Origin: a virus
Direction: 5' to 3' (one strand)
DNA: 39,316 nt
Virus record (IMG/VR): IMGVR_UViG_3300046648_000376
Location: 1-39,316 of that record
Position numbers and translations under genes: made by a program. How positions within the stretch are numbered: position 1 is the stretch's first letter; every line of letters starts with the position of its first letter. Below, piece by piece: positions 22,507 through 31,096 of the stretch. The notes below the pieces were generated by a model that ran no database searches, was not told where the DNA came from, and was given only the letters and a program-made list of their open reading frames with translations.

Positions 22507-25060
22507 TCTGAAACTGCGGGTGTTGCTCAACGCCATCGACCAGGCCACAAAACCCCTTCGCGCTATCCAGCGACAGTCAGCCGAGGCAGGACAGGCTCTC
22601 AAGGCGGCGCGCGAGAAGCTGAAAAACCTCAACGACAGCCAGAAGCAGATCGGCGGGTTTCGCGAGTTGAAGCAGGGCCTAAGCGCCACCAGGGCCGCTT
22701 TGGAAGGTGCCCGTGCGCACACCCAGCAACTGGGCCGTGTGCTGGCTCAAACCCGGAATCCCACACGCGCCATGACGCGAGAGTTTGAGCAGGCAAAACG
22801 TGCATTGCAGCAGCTCAAGGGGCAGGAAACGGATCAGACACTCCAACTCCAGCAGATGCGTCACAAGCTGCAGGCTGCCGGCATCTCAACCCGGACGCTG
22901 AGCGAGCACGAGCGGCGGCTGCGTCAAGACATCAGCGGCGCCAACCAACAAATGGATGCGCAACGCCGACGCCTCGAAACACTGACACGTCAGCAGCAAC
23001 AACTGACCCGAGCGAGCCAGGCCTATCAGCGGCAACAACAAACCGCGGGCAATCTGGCGGGCAAGGGAGCGGCTGCGGTGGCCGGTGGAGCGGGTGCGTT
23101 GTATGCCGGCGCGCGCATGATGACGCCGGGCGTGGAATTTGACGCCAGCATGAGCCGCGTTCAAGCGATCACCCGGCTCGACAAGGGCGATCCGGACAAG
23201 GCGAAGCAGCTTCAAGGACTGCGCAACCAGTCTCGCGAACTCGGCGGCTCGACAACGTTTACAGCTGGACAAGCCGCCGATGCTCAAGGCTACCTGGGCA
23301 TGGCGGGTTTTGATCCTAAGGCCATCAAGGCTGCAATGCCCGGCATGCTAAATCTCGCTGCCGCCGGTGGCGCGGAACTGGCGCAGACAGCCGATATTGC
23401 CTCGAACATCATGTCCGGATTGGGCATGACAGCTGACCAGATGGACAAATTGGGCGACGTGCTGGTGGGCACGTTCACGCGCTCCAACACCAACTTGCAA
23501 ATGCTTGGCGACACCATGAAGTACGCCGCACCAATGGCGAAAACCTACGGAGTGGAACTCGAAGTCGCGGCCGCCATGGCCGGTAAGCTGGGTGATGCAG
23601 GTCTTCAGGGCAGCATGGGCGGTACCGCGCTCAGCTCGATCATGAACCGCTTGGCTGCGCCGCCCAAATCAGCGCAGAAAGCCCTCGCGCAGCTGAAGAT
23701 AAAAACCGCTGATGCCAACGGCAACCTGCGACAGATGCCCGATATCCTCAAGGAAATCTACGACAAAACCAAAAGCCTTGGCACTGCGCAGAAAGGTGGA
23801 CTGTTCAAAGCGATCGCAGGCGAAGAGGCAGTCAAGGGCATGGCTCAGCTGGTGGAACAAGCCGGCATAGGCGAGCTTCAGAAACTCATTGCCACGTTGC
23901 GCCAAACCCAGGGTGAAGCAGGCAAGACTTCTCGGGTCATGGCTGACAATTTGAAAGGTGACCTGACCACGCTCAGCAGCGCTTGGCAGGACCTGGGCAT
24001 CGAGCTGGAAGAACAACAGGACGGGCCGTTACGCTCGTTGGCCCAGACAATTACCGGCATCATTCGCAGCGTAAAAAGCTGGGCAGCTGAAAACCCTAAA
24101 CTTGCCGCCGGGCTGGTGAGGACTGTTGCGATCGTTGCCGCGCTGGCAGTGGGCATTGGAGGGCTGCTACTGGGCGTCGCCGGTGCGATGCTGCCCTTCA
24201 TTGCCCTTCGCCTGGCATTCGCTCAACTGGGGATCAGGTTGCCGGGATTGATCGGCATCTTGTGGAACTTTGGTAAAACCGTCCTCCCGTTTGTTGGCCG
24301 AGCTCTGCTGTGGCTCGGCCGCGCATTTCTGCTGAACCCCATCGGTCTGGCGATCACCGCCATCGCGGCAGCTGCCTATCTGATCTATCAAAACTGGGAC
24401 GCCGTCAAAGCCTATTTCACTGAGGCGTGGGCAGAAATAAAGGCCGGTTTCGACGGCGGCGTCGGCGGCATCACCGCCACGCTGGTCAACTTCAGCCCGC
24501 TCGGCCTGATCTACCAAGCCTTCGCCGGGGTGTTGAGTTACATGGGTTTCGAGCTGCCGGGCCGGTTCACCGAGTTCGGCGACATGATCGTGAGCGGCCT
24601 GGTCAACGGGTTAATGGCGGGCATGGGTCAGATCAAGGGCGCGATCACCTCAATCGGTGACTCAACCATTGGCTGGTTCAAAGAAAAGCTCGGCATTCAC
24701 AGCCCCTCCCGGGTGTTTGCCGAGCTGGGCGGTTTCACCACTGCTGGCCTGACTCAAGGGCTTGAAGCCGGAACGAAGGGGCCACTCAATGCAGTTTTAA
24801 GCATGGGCAAGCAACTGACGGCCGCCGGCTCACTTGCGCTCGGAGCGGCGGCCATGCCAGCGATGGCGGTCGATGAGGGACCGCCGATCAGTGCCGCCGG
24901 CTCATCGGCCTACGACAGTCACGACACTTACGAAATAAATATCCAACCTGCCGCTGGCATGGATCCCCAGGCGATAGCACGTGCAGTGCGCGCTGAGCTG
25001 AGCCGTATTCAAAGCGAAAAAGCTGCCCGTCAGCGCAGCAAGCTTTCTGACCTGGAGTGA
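22496..25060 (+). CDS. T: tail tape measure protein (P2 gpT)
   Basis: 854 aa. The ATG at 22496 (GGAG 8 bases upstream) lies inside the end of E'. Residues 10-190 are coiled coil, rich in Gln, Arg and Leu. The TP901-type core starts near 215 (GVEFDASMSRVQAITRL, then LGGSTTFTAGQAADA). Hydrophobic helices at roughly 535-625 are expected to enter the host membrane on ejection. The C-terminus has the IHSPSRVFAELG segment common in tape measures. Its length sets the tail length, slightly longer than P2 (815 aa). Confidence 0.95.
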   Translation: MANDLKLRVLLNAIDQATKPLRAIQRQSAEAGQALKAAREKLKNLNDSQKQIGGFRELKQGLSATRAALEGARAHTQQLGRVLAQTRNPTRAMTREFEQAKRALQQLKGQETDQTLQLQQMRHKLQAAGISTRTLSEHERRLRQDISGANQQMDAQRRRLETLTRQQQQLTRASQAYQRQQQTAGNLAGKGAAAVAGGAGALYAGARMMTPGVEFDASMSRVQAITRLDKGDPDKAKQLQGLRNQSRELGGSTTFTAGQAADAQGYLGMAGFDPKAIKAAMPGMLNLAAAGGAELAQTADIASNIMSGLGMTADQMDKLGDVLVGTFTRSNTNLQMLGDTMKYAAPMAKTYGVELEVAAAMAGKLGDAGLQGSMGGTALSSIMNRLAAPPKSAQKALAQLKIKTADANGNLRQMPDILKEIYDKTKSLGTAQKGGLFKAIAGEEAVKGMAQLVEQAGIGELQKLIATLRQTQGEAGKTSRVMADNLKGDLTTLSSAWQDLGIELEEQQDGPLRSLAQTITGIIRSVKSWAAENPKLAAGLVRTVAIVAALAVGIGGLLLGVAGAMLPFIALRLAFAQLGIRLPGLIGILWNFGKTVLPFVGRALLWLGRAFLLNPIGLAITAIAAAAYLIYQNWDAVKAYFTEAWAEIKAGFDGGVGGITATLVNFSPLGLIYQAFAGVLSYMGFELPGRFTEFGDMIVSGLVNGLMAGMGQIKGAITSIGDSTIGWFKEKLGIHSPSRVFAELGGFTTAGLTQGLEAGTKGPLNAVLSMGKQLTAAGSLALGAAAMPAMAVDEGPPISAAGSSAYDSHDTYEINIQPAAGMDPQAIARAVRAELSRIQSEKAARQRSKLSDLE

Positions 25061-25066
25061 AAAACC

Positions 25067-25507
25067 ATGATGCTTGCCCTCGGCATGTTCGTCTTCAGCC
25101 TATCCACAGCGGCCTACCAAGAACTGCAACGTCAGACCGACTGGCGCCATCCCAGCAGTAGCCGGGTGGGTGCCGCGCCCGCACGCCAGTTCGTCGGCCG
25201 CGGCGATGACTCCATCTCCCTTCCGGGCGTCATCCTGCCGGAGCTGACGGGCAGCTTCCTCAGCCTCGACGCCCTGCGGCTAATGGCCAACACGGGCAAA
25301 GCCTGGCCGATGGTTGAGGGCAGCGGGCGCATTTACGGGCTGTGGATAATCGAAAGCCTCAGCGAAACCAAAACCCTGTTCTTTCGTGACGGCACCCCGC
25401 GTCGTATTGAATTCACGCTCAGCCTCAAGCGCATTGATGACGACCGAATTGATCTCCTGGGCGCAGCCACCAGCGTGGGTGCCAACGTTTTGCGGGGCAT
25501 TTTGTGA
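25067..25507 (+). CDS. U: tail protein U (P2 gpU)
   Basis: 146 aa. The beginning MLALGMFVFSLSTAAYQELQ is characteristic, as is GRIYGLWIIESLSETKTLFF near 100-120. It acts at the tail tip with gpD. The start lies 6 bases after the tape-measure stop; its stop overlaps the GTG start of D. Confidence 0.95.
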   Translation: MMLALGMFVFSLSTAAYQELQRQTDWRHPSSSRVGAAPARQFVGRGDDSISLPGVILPELTGSFLSLDALRLMANTGKAWPMVEGSGRIYGLWIIESLSETKTLFFRDGTPRRIEFTLSLKRIDDDRIDLLGAATSVGANVLRGIL

Positions 25508-26769
25508 TTGAGGCCGCTGTTTCCAAGGTGACCGGCTACCTGCAAGGTGCTGTTGAGCGCTACCGGCGAGATGCTGCTTATCCGGTCGCGGCTTTCCGCC
25601 TGACCGTGGACGGGGCTGATATCGCCAATCTGATCAGCCCGCGACTCATGCGCCTGGCCCTGACAGACAACCGTGGGGTGGAGGCCGACCAACTGAGCAT
25701 CACCCTGAGCGATCACGACGGCTTACTGACCATCCCGCCCAAGGGCGCGGTGCTCCGGCTTTGGCTGGGCTGGAGTGATACAGGCCTGGTCGACAAGGGC
25801 ACCTACACGGTCGATGAAACTGAACACAGCGGACCGCCCGACGTGCTGAGCATCCGAGCGCGATCGGCAGATCTGCGCGCCGGCTTGAAGACCAAACGTG
25901 AGCGCAGCTGGAGCAATACGACGCTGGGAGAAGTACTTGGAGAAATCGCCAATGGCAACAAGCTCACCGCCAACATCGCGACAGCGCTCGCCGGCGCTCC
26001 CATCCTGCAGCTCGACCAGGCGAACGAGTCGGACGCCAATTTGCTCAGCCGGCTGGGCGAGGAGTTCGACGCCGTGACTAGCGTCAAAGCGGGGTGTTTG
26101 TTGTGTCTGCCGGCAGGCGGCGGCAAGACCGCCAGCGGCATGGCGCTCCCACACATCACCCTCACACGAGCGGACGGCGATCAGCACCGCTACCTTCAGG
26201 CGGACCGTGACGCGTACGACGGCGTGCGGGCTTACTTCTACGACGTCAACAGCGCGAAGAAGCAAGAGGCTATTGCCGGCGCCGGCGATAACCTGAAAGA
26301 CCTGCGCCACACCTACAGCGATCGCCAGTCAGCCTTACGCGCGGCACGGGCCGAATTCAACCGGTTACAGCGCGGCAGTGCGACGTTGAGTTACACCCTC
26401 GCCCTGGGCCGACCGGAGCTCATTCCCGAACTGACTTACACGCTGCAAGGCGTGAAGCCAGACATCGACGACATCATTTGGTATGGGGGCAACGTTCAGC
26501 ATAGCCTCAGCGCTGACAGTGGCTACACCGTAAGCCTGGAGCTGGAAAGTAAACTGCCAGAAGACACGCTTGAGGATCTGGTCGAGGAAACACCAGGGGA
26601 TTACACGGGGGTCATCGCGTACTACCGCGATCAGAAAACCGGGAAGGAAAAAGCGGTGATGGCGGGGGATCAGGCGAAGCCGAAGCGGCTGCGATACCTG
26701 TATGCAAAGGAGAGAACGGCAAGGCGGGCTGCGGAGCGGGAGTGGCTAAGAAGCCACGTAGATAAATAA
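25504..26769 (+). CDS. D: baseplate hub protein D (P2 gpD, late control)
   Basis: 421 aa. GTG start inside a GTGA overlap with U. An N-terminal hub domain (FRLTVDGADIANLISPRLM, then LSDHDGLLTIPPKGAVLRLW) is related to T4 gp27, which carries the spike. The C-terminal portion is charged (KTGKEKAVMAGDQAKPKRLR). Last late gene, 7 bases from the convergent cargo operon, with no visible terminator between. Confidence 0.95.
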   Translation: MIEAAVSKVTGYLQGAVERYRRDAAYPVAAFRLTVDGADIANLISPRLMRLALTDNRGVEADQLSITLSDHDGLLTIPPKGAVLRLWLGWSDTGLVDKGTYTVDETEHSGPPDVLSIRARSADLRAGLKTKRERSWSNTTLGEVLGEIANGNKLTANIATALAGAPILQLDQANESDANLLSRLGEEFDAVTSVKAGCLLCLPAGGGKTASGMALPHITLTRADGDQHRYLQADRDAYDGVRAYFYDVNSAKKQEAIAGAGDNLKDLRHTYSDRQSALRAARAEFNRLQRGSATLSYTLALGRPELIPELTYTLQGVKPDIDDIIWYGGNVQHSLSADSGYTVSLELESKLPEDTLEDLVEETPGDYTGVIAYYRDQKTGKEKAVMAGDQAKPKRLRYLYAKERTARRAAEREWLRSHVDK

Positions 26770-26775
26770 CAGATG

Positions 26776-27348
26776 TCACTTGTCGTTTTTTTTATCTTTC
26801 TTAGCGTACAGCTCAAACCAGCACGTAGCCCTAAAAATCGCAAATACGGCGCTAAAGATTTGAACCATCGAGTACATATAGACAAAGTATCCAAAAAACC
26901 AAACCAGACGATTAGCCACACTTATGAAATCATAATAACCGCTCGGCATCCCATCTACATGAAAGTACGCAGACTTGATAGTTAATGCAATTATAACGGC
27001 GACTGCCTGCGTTATAATGAAATGTGCAAATGCAGACACCAAAGCCATGAAGGGAGAAATTTTAGTGCCTTCATCATCGGCTAAAAAGCGACTAAAGCCG
27101 GAGTCCATACCTAAAAATACCGCGAGACCCGCTAACGTAAAGCCTAAGATAGTAGGTACGCTAGCAATCACAATATCCCACCAACCGGGATGATACCAAG
27201 CACCAAAATTTATAAGAGTTAAAACTAACGACACATAGAAATAGGTCGAACTGAATAGCGAGGGGAAGCCGCCATACATAGTCCAATATCTACCCCATAT
27301 AGACTTAACCCCTTTAAAATCTTTTTTGAGCCTTTCTAAACGAGCCAT
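26776..27348 (-). CDS. four-helix membrane protein, cargo (possible effector)
   Basis: 190 aa with four strong hydrophobic segments near residues 31-52, 56-80, 97-125 and 138-170; both termini are charged and probably cytoplasmic. No enzyme motif. It starts 2 bases after the end of the DUF4747-like gene with AAGG 5 bases before the ATG, so the two are one operon. AT-rich, unlike the neighbouring tail genes. Two-gene units that pair a soluble protein with a small membrane protein are common among abortive-infection systems, where the membrane protein is the killer; that role is inferred. Confidence 0.7.
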   Translation of the reverse strand: MARLERLKKDFKGVKSIWGRYWTMYGGFPSLFSSTYFYVSLVLTLINFGAWYHPGWWDIVIASVPTILGFTLAGLAVFLGMDSGFSRFLADDEGTKISPFMALVSAFAHFIITQAVAVIIALTIKSAYFHVDGMPSGYYDFISVANRLVWFFGYFVYMYSMVQIFSAVFAIFRATCWFELYAKKDKKNDK

Positions 27349-27350
27349 AG

Positions 27351-28232
27351 CTACCTTGTAATCTCGCGATGTATTTCAACAACCTTATCATAAAGTGCGT
27401 CAAACTCAGAGGTCAGGTTCGGATTATACTTCGTAGTTTCATGTAATGGCATGTTTTTAGTTGATAAATATTTCTTAGTCCCTGCCTCATCTCGACCTTC
27501 AACTGACACATGTCCGTTGTCATTAGCGACCGCAGCCAGAGTAGTTAAGAATTGATCTGGGCGTAGACCTTCACTGCTGGCCTCTACAAATTCAATCTTT
27601 TCAGTTTTTGCGTTAAGGCTGTTTAACCTTCTAAGAACCTCCGCTTCCATCTCTTCGAGATCATCCGGATTTGGTCGGTCAATCTCCATCCTTAAAACTG
27701 AGATCCGTTTCAAAGACAGCAGCTCATTTAAACCACTAGGGTCTGGCTGAACAGTGACATTCAGAGCACCAAAGTCAGCAAGCTCGCTTCTTTCAAAAAC
27801 TCTTTCAAAAAACCTCTTAACCAGACCGGGTGAGAGATTGTGTTTAGGCTTCGCGCTTATAAAATAAAAACGATGTCCTTTAGGAAAGAAAATATACTGA
27901 AATTTCTTGAAGTGAGGTTTGAGATTGTCCGGAATATTAATTTCCGCAATCTCATCTTCGGTCGCAGCATCCATGACCTCAGTATTAAACCACGCCGCGG
28001 TCGAATCCAACTTCAAGAATTTATAAATTTCACCGGTAACACCTTCAAGGGGGTTCGCAGGATTCAAATATCGACACGATCCAAGAAGAAGTGCATCATC
28101 CCCGCGAACTAGCGCATCAAACTTGTGGCGAGCCATAAGCCGAAGCAGTTCTATATATTTTTCAGGGGTGTGAGGCTGCAGGACAATATTAAGAGCGCCA
28201 ATATGAATTGCAGAGGTTCGAGTCCGTACCAT
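27351..28232 (-). CDS. DUF4747-like protein, cargo (possible sensor)
   Basis: 293 aa. The N-terminus IGALNIVLQPHTPEKYIELL, then GEIYKFLKLDSTAAWFNTE and LKPHFKKFQYIFFPKGHRFYFI (about residues 85-130), match the DUF4747 family, whose function is not established. GGAAG lies 6 bases before the ATG. No catalytic motif is visible; the second half is mixed alpha/beta. First gene of a two-gene operon with the membrane protein. It is located between the last late gene and the repressor, opposite in direction to the late operon, so it may be expressed in the lysogen. Confidence 0.75.
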   Translation of the reverse strand: MVRTRTSAIHIGALNIVLQPHTPEKYIELLRLMARHKFDALVRGDDALLLGSCRYLNPANPLEGVTGEIYKFLKLDSTAAWFNTEVMDAATEDEIAEINIPDNLKPHFKKFQYIFFPKGHRFYFISAKPKHNLSPGLVKRFFERVFERSELADFGALNVTVQPDPSGLNELLSLKRISVLRMEIDRPNPDDLEEMEAEVLRRLNSLNAKTEKIEFVEASSEGLRPDQFLTTLAAVANDNGHVSVEGRDEAGTKKYLSTKNMPLHETTKYNPNLTSEFDALYDKVVEIHREITR

Positions 28233-28524
28233 AACATTCTTCCATAATACTTACAAAGCGCGTCGACGCACTTTCGAATTAATTAACGATTAGGAAAAGC
28301 GGTTATTTTCCATAGCGGAATAATAAACATGTAGTTAGACGGCGACCTTTCAGGCAACACAACTCTGTTGAGACATTGCCCGCATCAAATATTGCTTTGC
28401 GCATTGATCATTTCCGTATGTGGTCTGGGCAGTGGAGGGAAGCCAATCGCCATCGAAACGGAAGCCTCTTATGAGATCAGCAGCGATTTTCATATCTGCC
28501 CGATCCGTTCCTGACGGGTACAGA
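28233..28524. other. region downstream of the repressor
   Basis: Nearly 300 bases without a firm gene. The left 90 bases are AT-rich and should hold the promoter of the DUF4747 operon; TATTAT at about 28249-28254 (minus strand) is a -10 candidate without a clear -35. A minus-strand frame at 28350-28550 (TTG start, 66 codons) overlaps the repressor end and is uncertain. Confidence 0.4.
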
Positions 28525-28941
28525 TTAAGCTGGCCGATTGATATCGGCAAGAGCCGCGGTCAACTCTGCGACGCGCTGCTCAATATCCCTTACCCGCTTC
28601 CTCTCCTCAGCGACGCGCTGCACATCTCGCTGGTCGTCCTCACCCAGCGCACGAAAGACCGATAAAAACGCTTTTTCTCGTGAGCCTTTTCCAGCTTCAC
28701 CGAGGGAAATTTCCTCTCCTGCCCGATGAATTGAGCCTGTTCCCGTCAGCAGCCAGTCAAGGGAGACCCCATACTCCTCCGCTATATCTACACATAATGA
28801 GTAAGGCACCGAGCTCCTGGATCGCCAGTTACCCATCGTCTGGCGATTGGTCCCAGTACGCTCACACAGCTGCGAATCGTTCGTTACGCCCAACGCTATT
28901 TGGAGGCGATCCAATACGTCAGCAGCACTTTTTTTACCCAA
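28525..28941 (-). CDS. C: immunity repressor (CI-type N-terminal HTH)
   Basis: 138 aa from a TTG start at 28941; no other start would keep the DNA-binding domain. TAGGAG lies 10 bases upstream. Residues 5-60 match the phage CI-repressor N-terminal helix-turn-helix (VLDRLQIALGVTNDSQLCER, then NRQTMGNWRSRSSVPYSLC, then YGVSLDWLLTG). The C-terminus (about 85-135) is a charged, probably coiled dimerisation helix; there is no LexA-type protease domain, so induction is not through self-cleavage. It diverges from the Cro-like gene across two operators, one of which covers its own start codon, implying autoregulation. Confidence 0.88.
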   Translation of the reverse strand: MGKKSAADVLDRLQIALGVTNDSQLCERTGTNRQTMGNWRSRSSVPYSLCVDIAEEYGVSLDWLLTGTGSIHRAGEEISLGEAGKGSREKAFLSVFRALGEDDQRDVQRVAEERKRVRDIEQRVAELTAALADINRPA

Positions 28942-28950
28942 TTTGGGGAA
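28934..28950. promoter_or_regulatory. operator O1 (overlaps repressor start)
   Basis: TTACCC-AATTT-GGGGAA, a 17-base near-palindrome with the same half-sites as O2. The repressor's TTG start (28939-28941) lies within it, so repressor binding here would block its own expression. Confidence 0.75.
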
Positions 28951-28957
28951 ACTCCTA

Positions 28958-28986
28958 TTGACTTACCCATTTTGGGTAACTACGCT
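28958..28986 (+). promoter_or_regulatory. early promoter with embedded operator O2
   Basis: TTGACT (28958-28963) and TACGCT (28981-28986) are 17 bases apart. The perfect palindrome TTACCC-ATTTT-GGGTAA (28963-28979) fills the spacer, so bound repressor must exclude RNA polymerase. It drives the early operon from 29030. O1 and O2 are 29 bases apart, start to start. Confidence 0.8.
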
Positions 28987-29029
28987 ACACGCAATGAGTA
29001 CATCTTAACCAAGTAGGAACACTGCAACC

Positions 29030-29326
29030 ATGAGTCAAGCCATGGAAAAGCGCCAGATCCAAGCTCGACTGATCGAACACGGCAGCAATTTTCGCCAGTT
29101 CGCCATCAGTCATGGCTATGAACCGCGCACGGTTACTCAGGTGGTGCAGCGCTGGGCAGGTCACGACACGTTGCCGCGTGGGCGCCTGTCGTTTCGCATC
29201 TTGAGGGATCTGTCGAAGTTGATCGGTACCGAGGTCCTCCCAGGAATCCTAACCGAGAACCCCGATGCACAGCCCCCAGCCGAGACTGCTTGGACAACTG
29301 TAGAGGCGGTGACGCCAAGGAGGTAA
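29030..29326 (+). CDS. Cro/Cox-like early regulator
   Basis: 98 aa, first gene of the early operon and divergent from the repressor. Residues 6-45 form a helix-turn-helix (KRQIQARLIEHGSNFRQFAI, then HGYEPRTVTQVVQRW), similar to small phage regulators that work as Cro or Cox. By position it should repress the lysogenic promoter and favour the lytic cycle. Whether it also acts in excision like P2 Cox is uncertain, because an AlpA/Xis-like gene lies beside the integrase. Confidence 0.75.
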   Translation: MSQAMEKRQIQARLIEHGSNFRQFAISHGYEPRTVTQVVQRWAGHDTLPRGRLSFRILRDLSKLIGTEVLPGILTENPDAQPPAETAWTTVEAVTPRR

Positions 29327-29332
29327 CAGAAT

Positions 29333-29809
29333 ATGAAGCGATCCATTCTAACCAGCAAAAGGCAGGTAATGAGTGCAGTGATTTGCAGCTATCCAGGTGG
29401 ACGGGAATGCGCCGCTGCCCGCCTCGGATATCCGCTCAAAAAATTTGATAACCACGTCTACGAAAACGCGGGCGGCCGTCCGTTGAGTGATGACCAGGTG
29501 CACCTGCTGGAGCAAGACGCTGGCACGACCTACTTCCCTGAATACGTCGCGGCGATGTACGGCGGCATGTACGTACCGTTAGCCAAAACCGAGGAACTCG
29601 ATAACGTCGAGCTGTACAGCCTCTCGGTTAATGCCGCAGCAAAACGTGGACTCGTCGATCAGTTTATTGCCAAGGCTCTAGAGGATGGAGCGATTGACCG
29701 AGGAGAAGCCGACGTGATTCTCGCCGCACTCAGCCGCTACATGGCAGCGCGCCAGTCCGAAGTGCTGGCGACCATCCAGTTGCACAGTCGCGCTGGCAAT
29801 CAGAACTAA
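29333..29809 (+). CDS. CII-like regulatory protein (Phage_CP76/YmfL type)
   Basis: 158 aa. The N-terminal half has the family pattern YPGGRECAAARLGYPLKKFD, then NAGGRPLSDDQVHLLEQ and FPEYVAAMYGG, as in 186-type CII regulators. This suggests a role in establishing lysogeny by activating the repressor gene. The C-terminal half (about 100-155) is helical. Ribosome site AGGAGG precedes the first ATG. It lies 6 bases after the Cro-like gene. Confidence 0.8.
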   Translation: MKRSILTSKRQVMSAVICSYPGGRECAAARLGYPLKKFDNHVYENAGGRPLSDDQVHLLEQDAGTTYFPEYVAAMYGGMYVPLAKTEELDNVELYSLSVNAAAKRGLVDQFIAKALEDGAIDRGEADVILAALSRYMAARQSEVLATIQLHSRAGNQN

Positions 29810-29830
29810 TCCCCCCAGGAGCCATATCTC

Positions 29831-30019
29831 ATGACGAGTCTTTTAAACGAACGCCGCGAAGTTATCAGCGGTTTGATCTCCGTTGCCGAGAACGCCTTCG
29901 GAGATCTCAAACAAGCTTTAGAAATCGCCCAGAACGATGAGGATTTAGCCAACGTGCGCTTCGCCATCGGGCAATCGGTGTTCCCCCTCAATTTGGCTCA
30001 TGAGGCACTGAAAAAATGA
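29831..30019 (+). CDS. small early protein, unknown
   Basis: 62 aa, acidic and helical (MTSLLNERREVISGLISVAE). CAGGAG is upstream of the ATG at a slightly long distance. It overlaps the next small frame by an ATGA. No motif recognised; the tight spacing in the early operon supports it. Confidence 0.65.
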   Translation: MTSLLNERREVISGLISVAENAFGDLKQALEIAQNDEDLANVRFAIGQSVFPLNLAHEALKK

Positions 30020-30117
30020 TGACCCGTCCTGTGAACATAACTGCAGTAGCCGTTCTGCCCTGCGATCCAGCGGACCGCCGCGCGACAGATAACCTGGACT
30101 TGTTCCCGAAGGGCTGA
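30016..30117 (+). CDS. 33-aa early mini-protein
   Basis: MMTRPVNITAVAVLPCDPAD begins the frame. It starts at an ATGA overlap with the preceding gene and ends 2 bases before the ogr ATG, so it exactly fills the gap between two genes. Function unknown; it may serve mainly to couple translation of ogr. Confidence 0.5.
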   Translation: MMTRPVNITAVAVLPCDPADRRATDNLDLFPKG

Positions 30118-30119
30118 TC

Positions 30120-30413
30120 ATGAGCACCTACAAACTCGTTTGCCCGCATTGCCACGGCCGCATGCGGATACGCACAAGCGAAGGCACGCACATTTTCCTG
30201 CGGGTTGCCTACCTGCAATGCACGAACGAGGCGTGCGGCTGGTCAGTGCGTGCCGAGTTCGAGATGACTCACGAGATGAGCCCGAGCGGTATGGCAAACC
30301 CCACCGTCCAGTTGCCGATCGCCGACGTGGCGCTGCGGCGGGCGGCGATGCGAACCGCGAATGATCAACCGGACTTGTTAGACCAGATGGATACGGAGGC
30401 GACACAGATATGA
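30120..30413 (+). CDS. ogr: Ogr/Delta-family late transcription activator
   Basis: 97 aa. Four cysteines (8, 11, 34, 39) in the Ogr layout CPHC-x22-C-x4-CGW, a zinc-binding domain; P2 Ogr and P4 Delta bind TGT...ACA sites upstream of late promoters and contact RNA polymerase alpha. Four matching sites precede P, O, V and FI here. Unlike P2, where ogr follows D, this gene lies in the early operon, so early transcription directly supplies the late activator. It overlaps the next gene by ATGA (30410). Confidence 0.9.
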   Translation: MSTYKLVCPHCHGRMRIRTSEGTHIFLRVAYLQCTNEACGWSVRAEFEMTHEMSPSGMANPTVQLPIADVALRRAAMRTANDQPDLLDQMDTEATQI

Positions 30414-30787
30414 ACACCCCACCCCTCACGATTAACCCGACCAGTGACTACCGGAGCGCGATGCAACAGGCTGCCGTAGCCTACTTGTACCGCCACCGGT
30501 GCGAGCACCTGGCCGGTGACGCCCATCTCATGAGCAACTGCGTTAGGTATCTGACGCTGTCCCTGGAGGTGCCTCACTTTCTCGTGCAGCGCATCGCCGA
30601 GCTGGCTGTGATGGAGTTCGAGAGCATGACCTGCAATCGAATTACATCACTTGGCGTGGACCTGACCAGCAGCCCGGACAGGCAAACCATCTGGCTGTTG
30701 GACACTTCCACACAACAGCAGCACTCAGTACCCGCACGCGTACTACCCACACGTCTGCTTTCCACACGCACCGTCCTCTCGAACTAA
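30410..30787 (+). CDS. hypothetical early protein
   Basis: 125 aa. The ATGA overlap with ogr shows coupling. The first 90 residues look like an ordinary soluble helical protein (HRCEHLAGDAHLMSNCVRYL, then VPHFLVQRIAELAVMEFE); the last 30 are low in complexity (Thr, Ser, Arg). No family recognised. Confidence 0.65.
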   Translation: MNTPPLTINPTSDYRSAMQQAAVAYLYRHRCEHLAGDAHLMSNCVRYLTLSLEVPHFLVQRIAELAVMEFESMTCNRITSLGVDLTSSPDRQTIWLLDTSTQQQHSVPARVLPTRLLSTRTVLSN

Positions 30788-30856
30788 CCCAAACCACCCC
30801 TGATCGATGCCCGTTTTGTATGGGTAGGGGAAAATTGCATCTGACTGGCAGCCGAC

Positions 30857-31096
30857 ATGAGCAAGATCACCATAAAACTTGAGCTGGACGAACAGCAGGC
30901 CAAGCACTACCTGCTGTGGCTGACCAGTCAGTACGAAGTCACCATGGCGGATGTTTGGTATTCAGACCGCTACAGACACGTGCCAAGCGGGAAGCGCGCG
31001 CCGAGAGTGCTTGAGGATATCCCTCATCTGGCAGGCATCTGCAGGACGCGCACCGAGCTGAAAAAGCAACTCCTGGTTGTGGAGCATGTCCAGTGA
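30857..31096 (+). CDS. small hypothetical protein before primase
   Basis: 79 aa, basic, beginning MSKITIKLELDEQQAKHYLL. It overlaps the GTG start of the primase gene (GTGA 31093-31096), so translation is coupled. No domain recognised. A 69-base gap precedes it. Confidence 0.7.
   Translation: MSKITIKLELDEQQAKHYLLWLTSQYEVTMADVWYSDRYRHVPSGKRAPRVLEDIPHLAGICRTRTELKKQLLVVEHVQ

Noticed and set aside
22033-22722. 229-codon antisense frame over E, E' and the start of the tape measure
   Set aside because: Crosses three verified genes; no independent evidence.
28350-28550. 66-codon minus-strand frame after the repressor
   Set aside because: TTG start, weak ribosome site and overlap with the repressor end; plausible but not supported enough to call.
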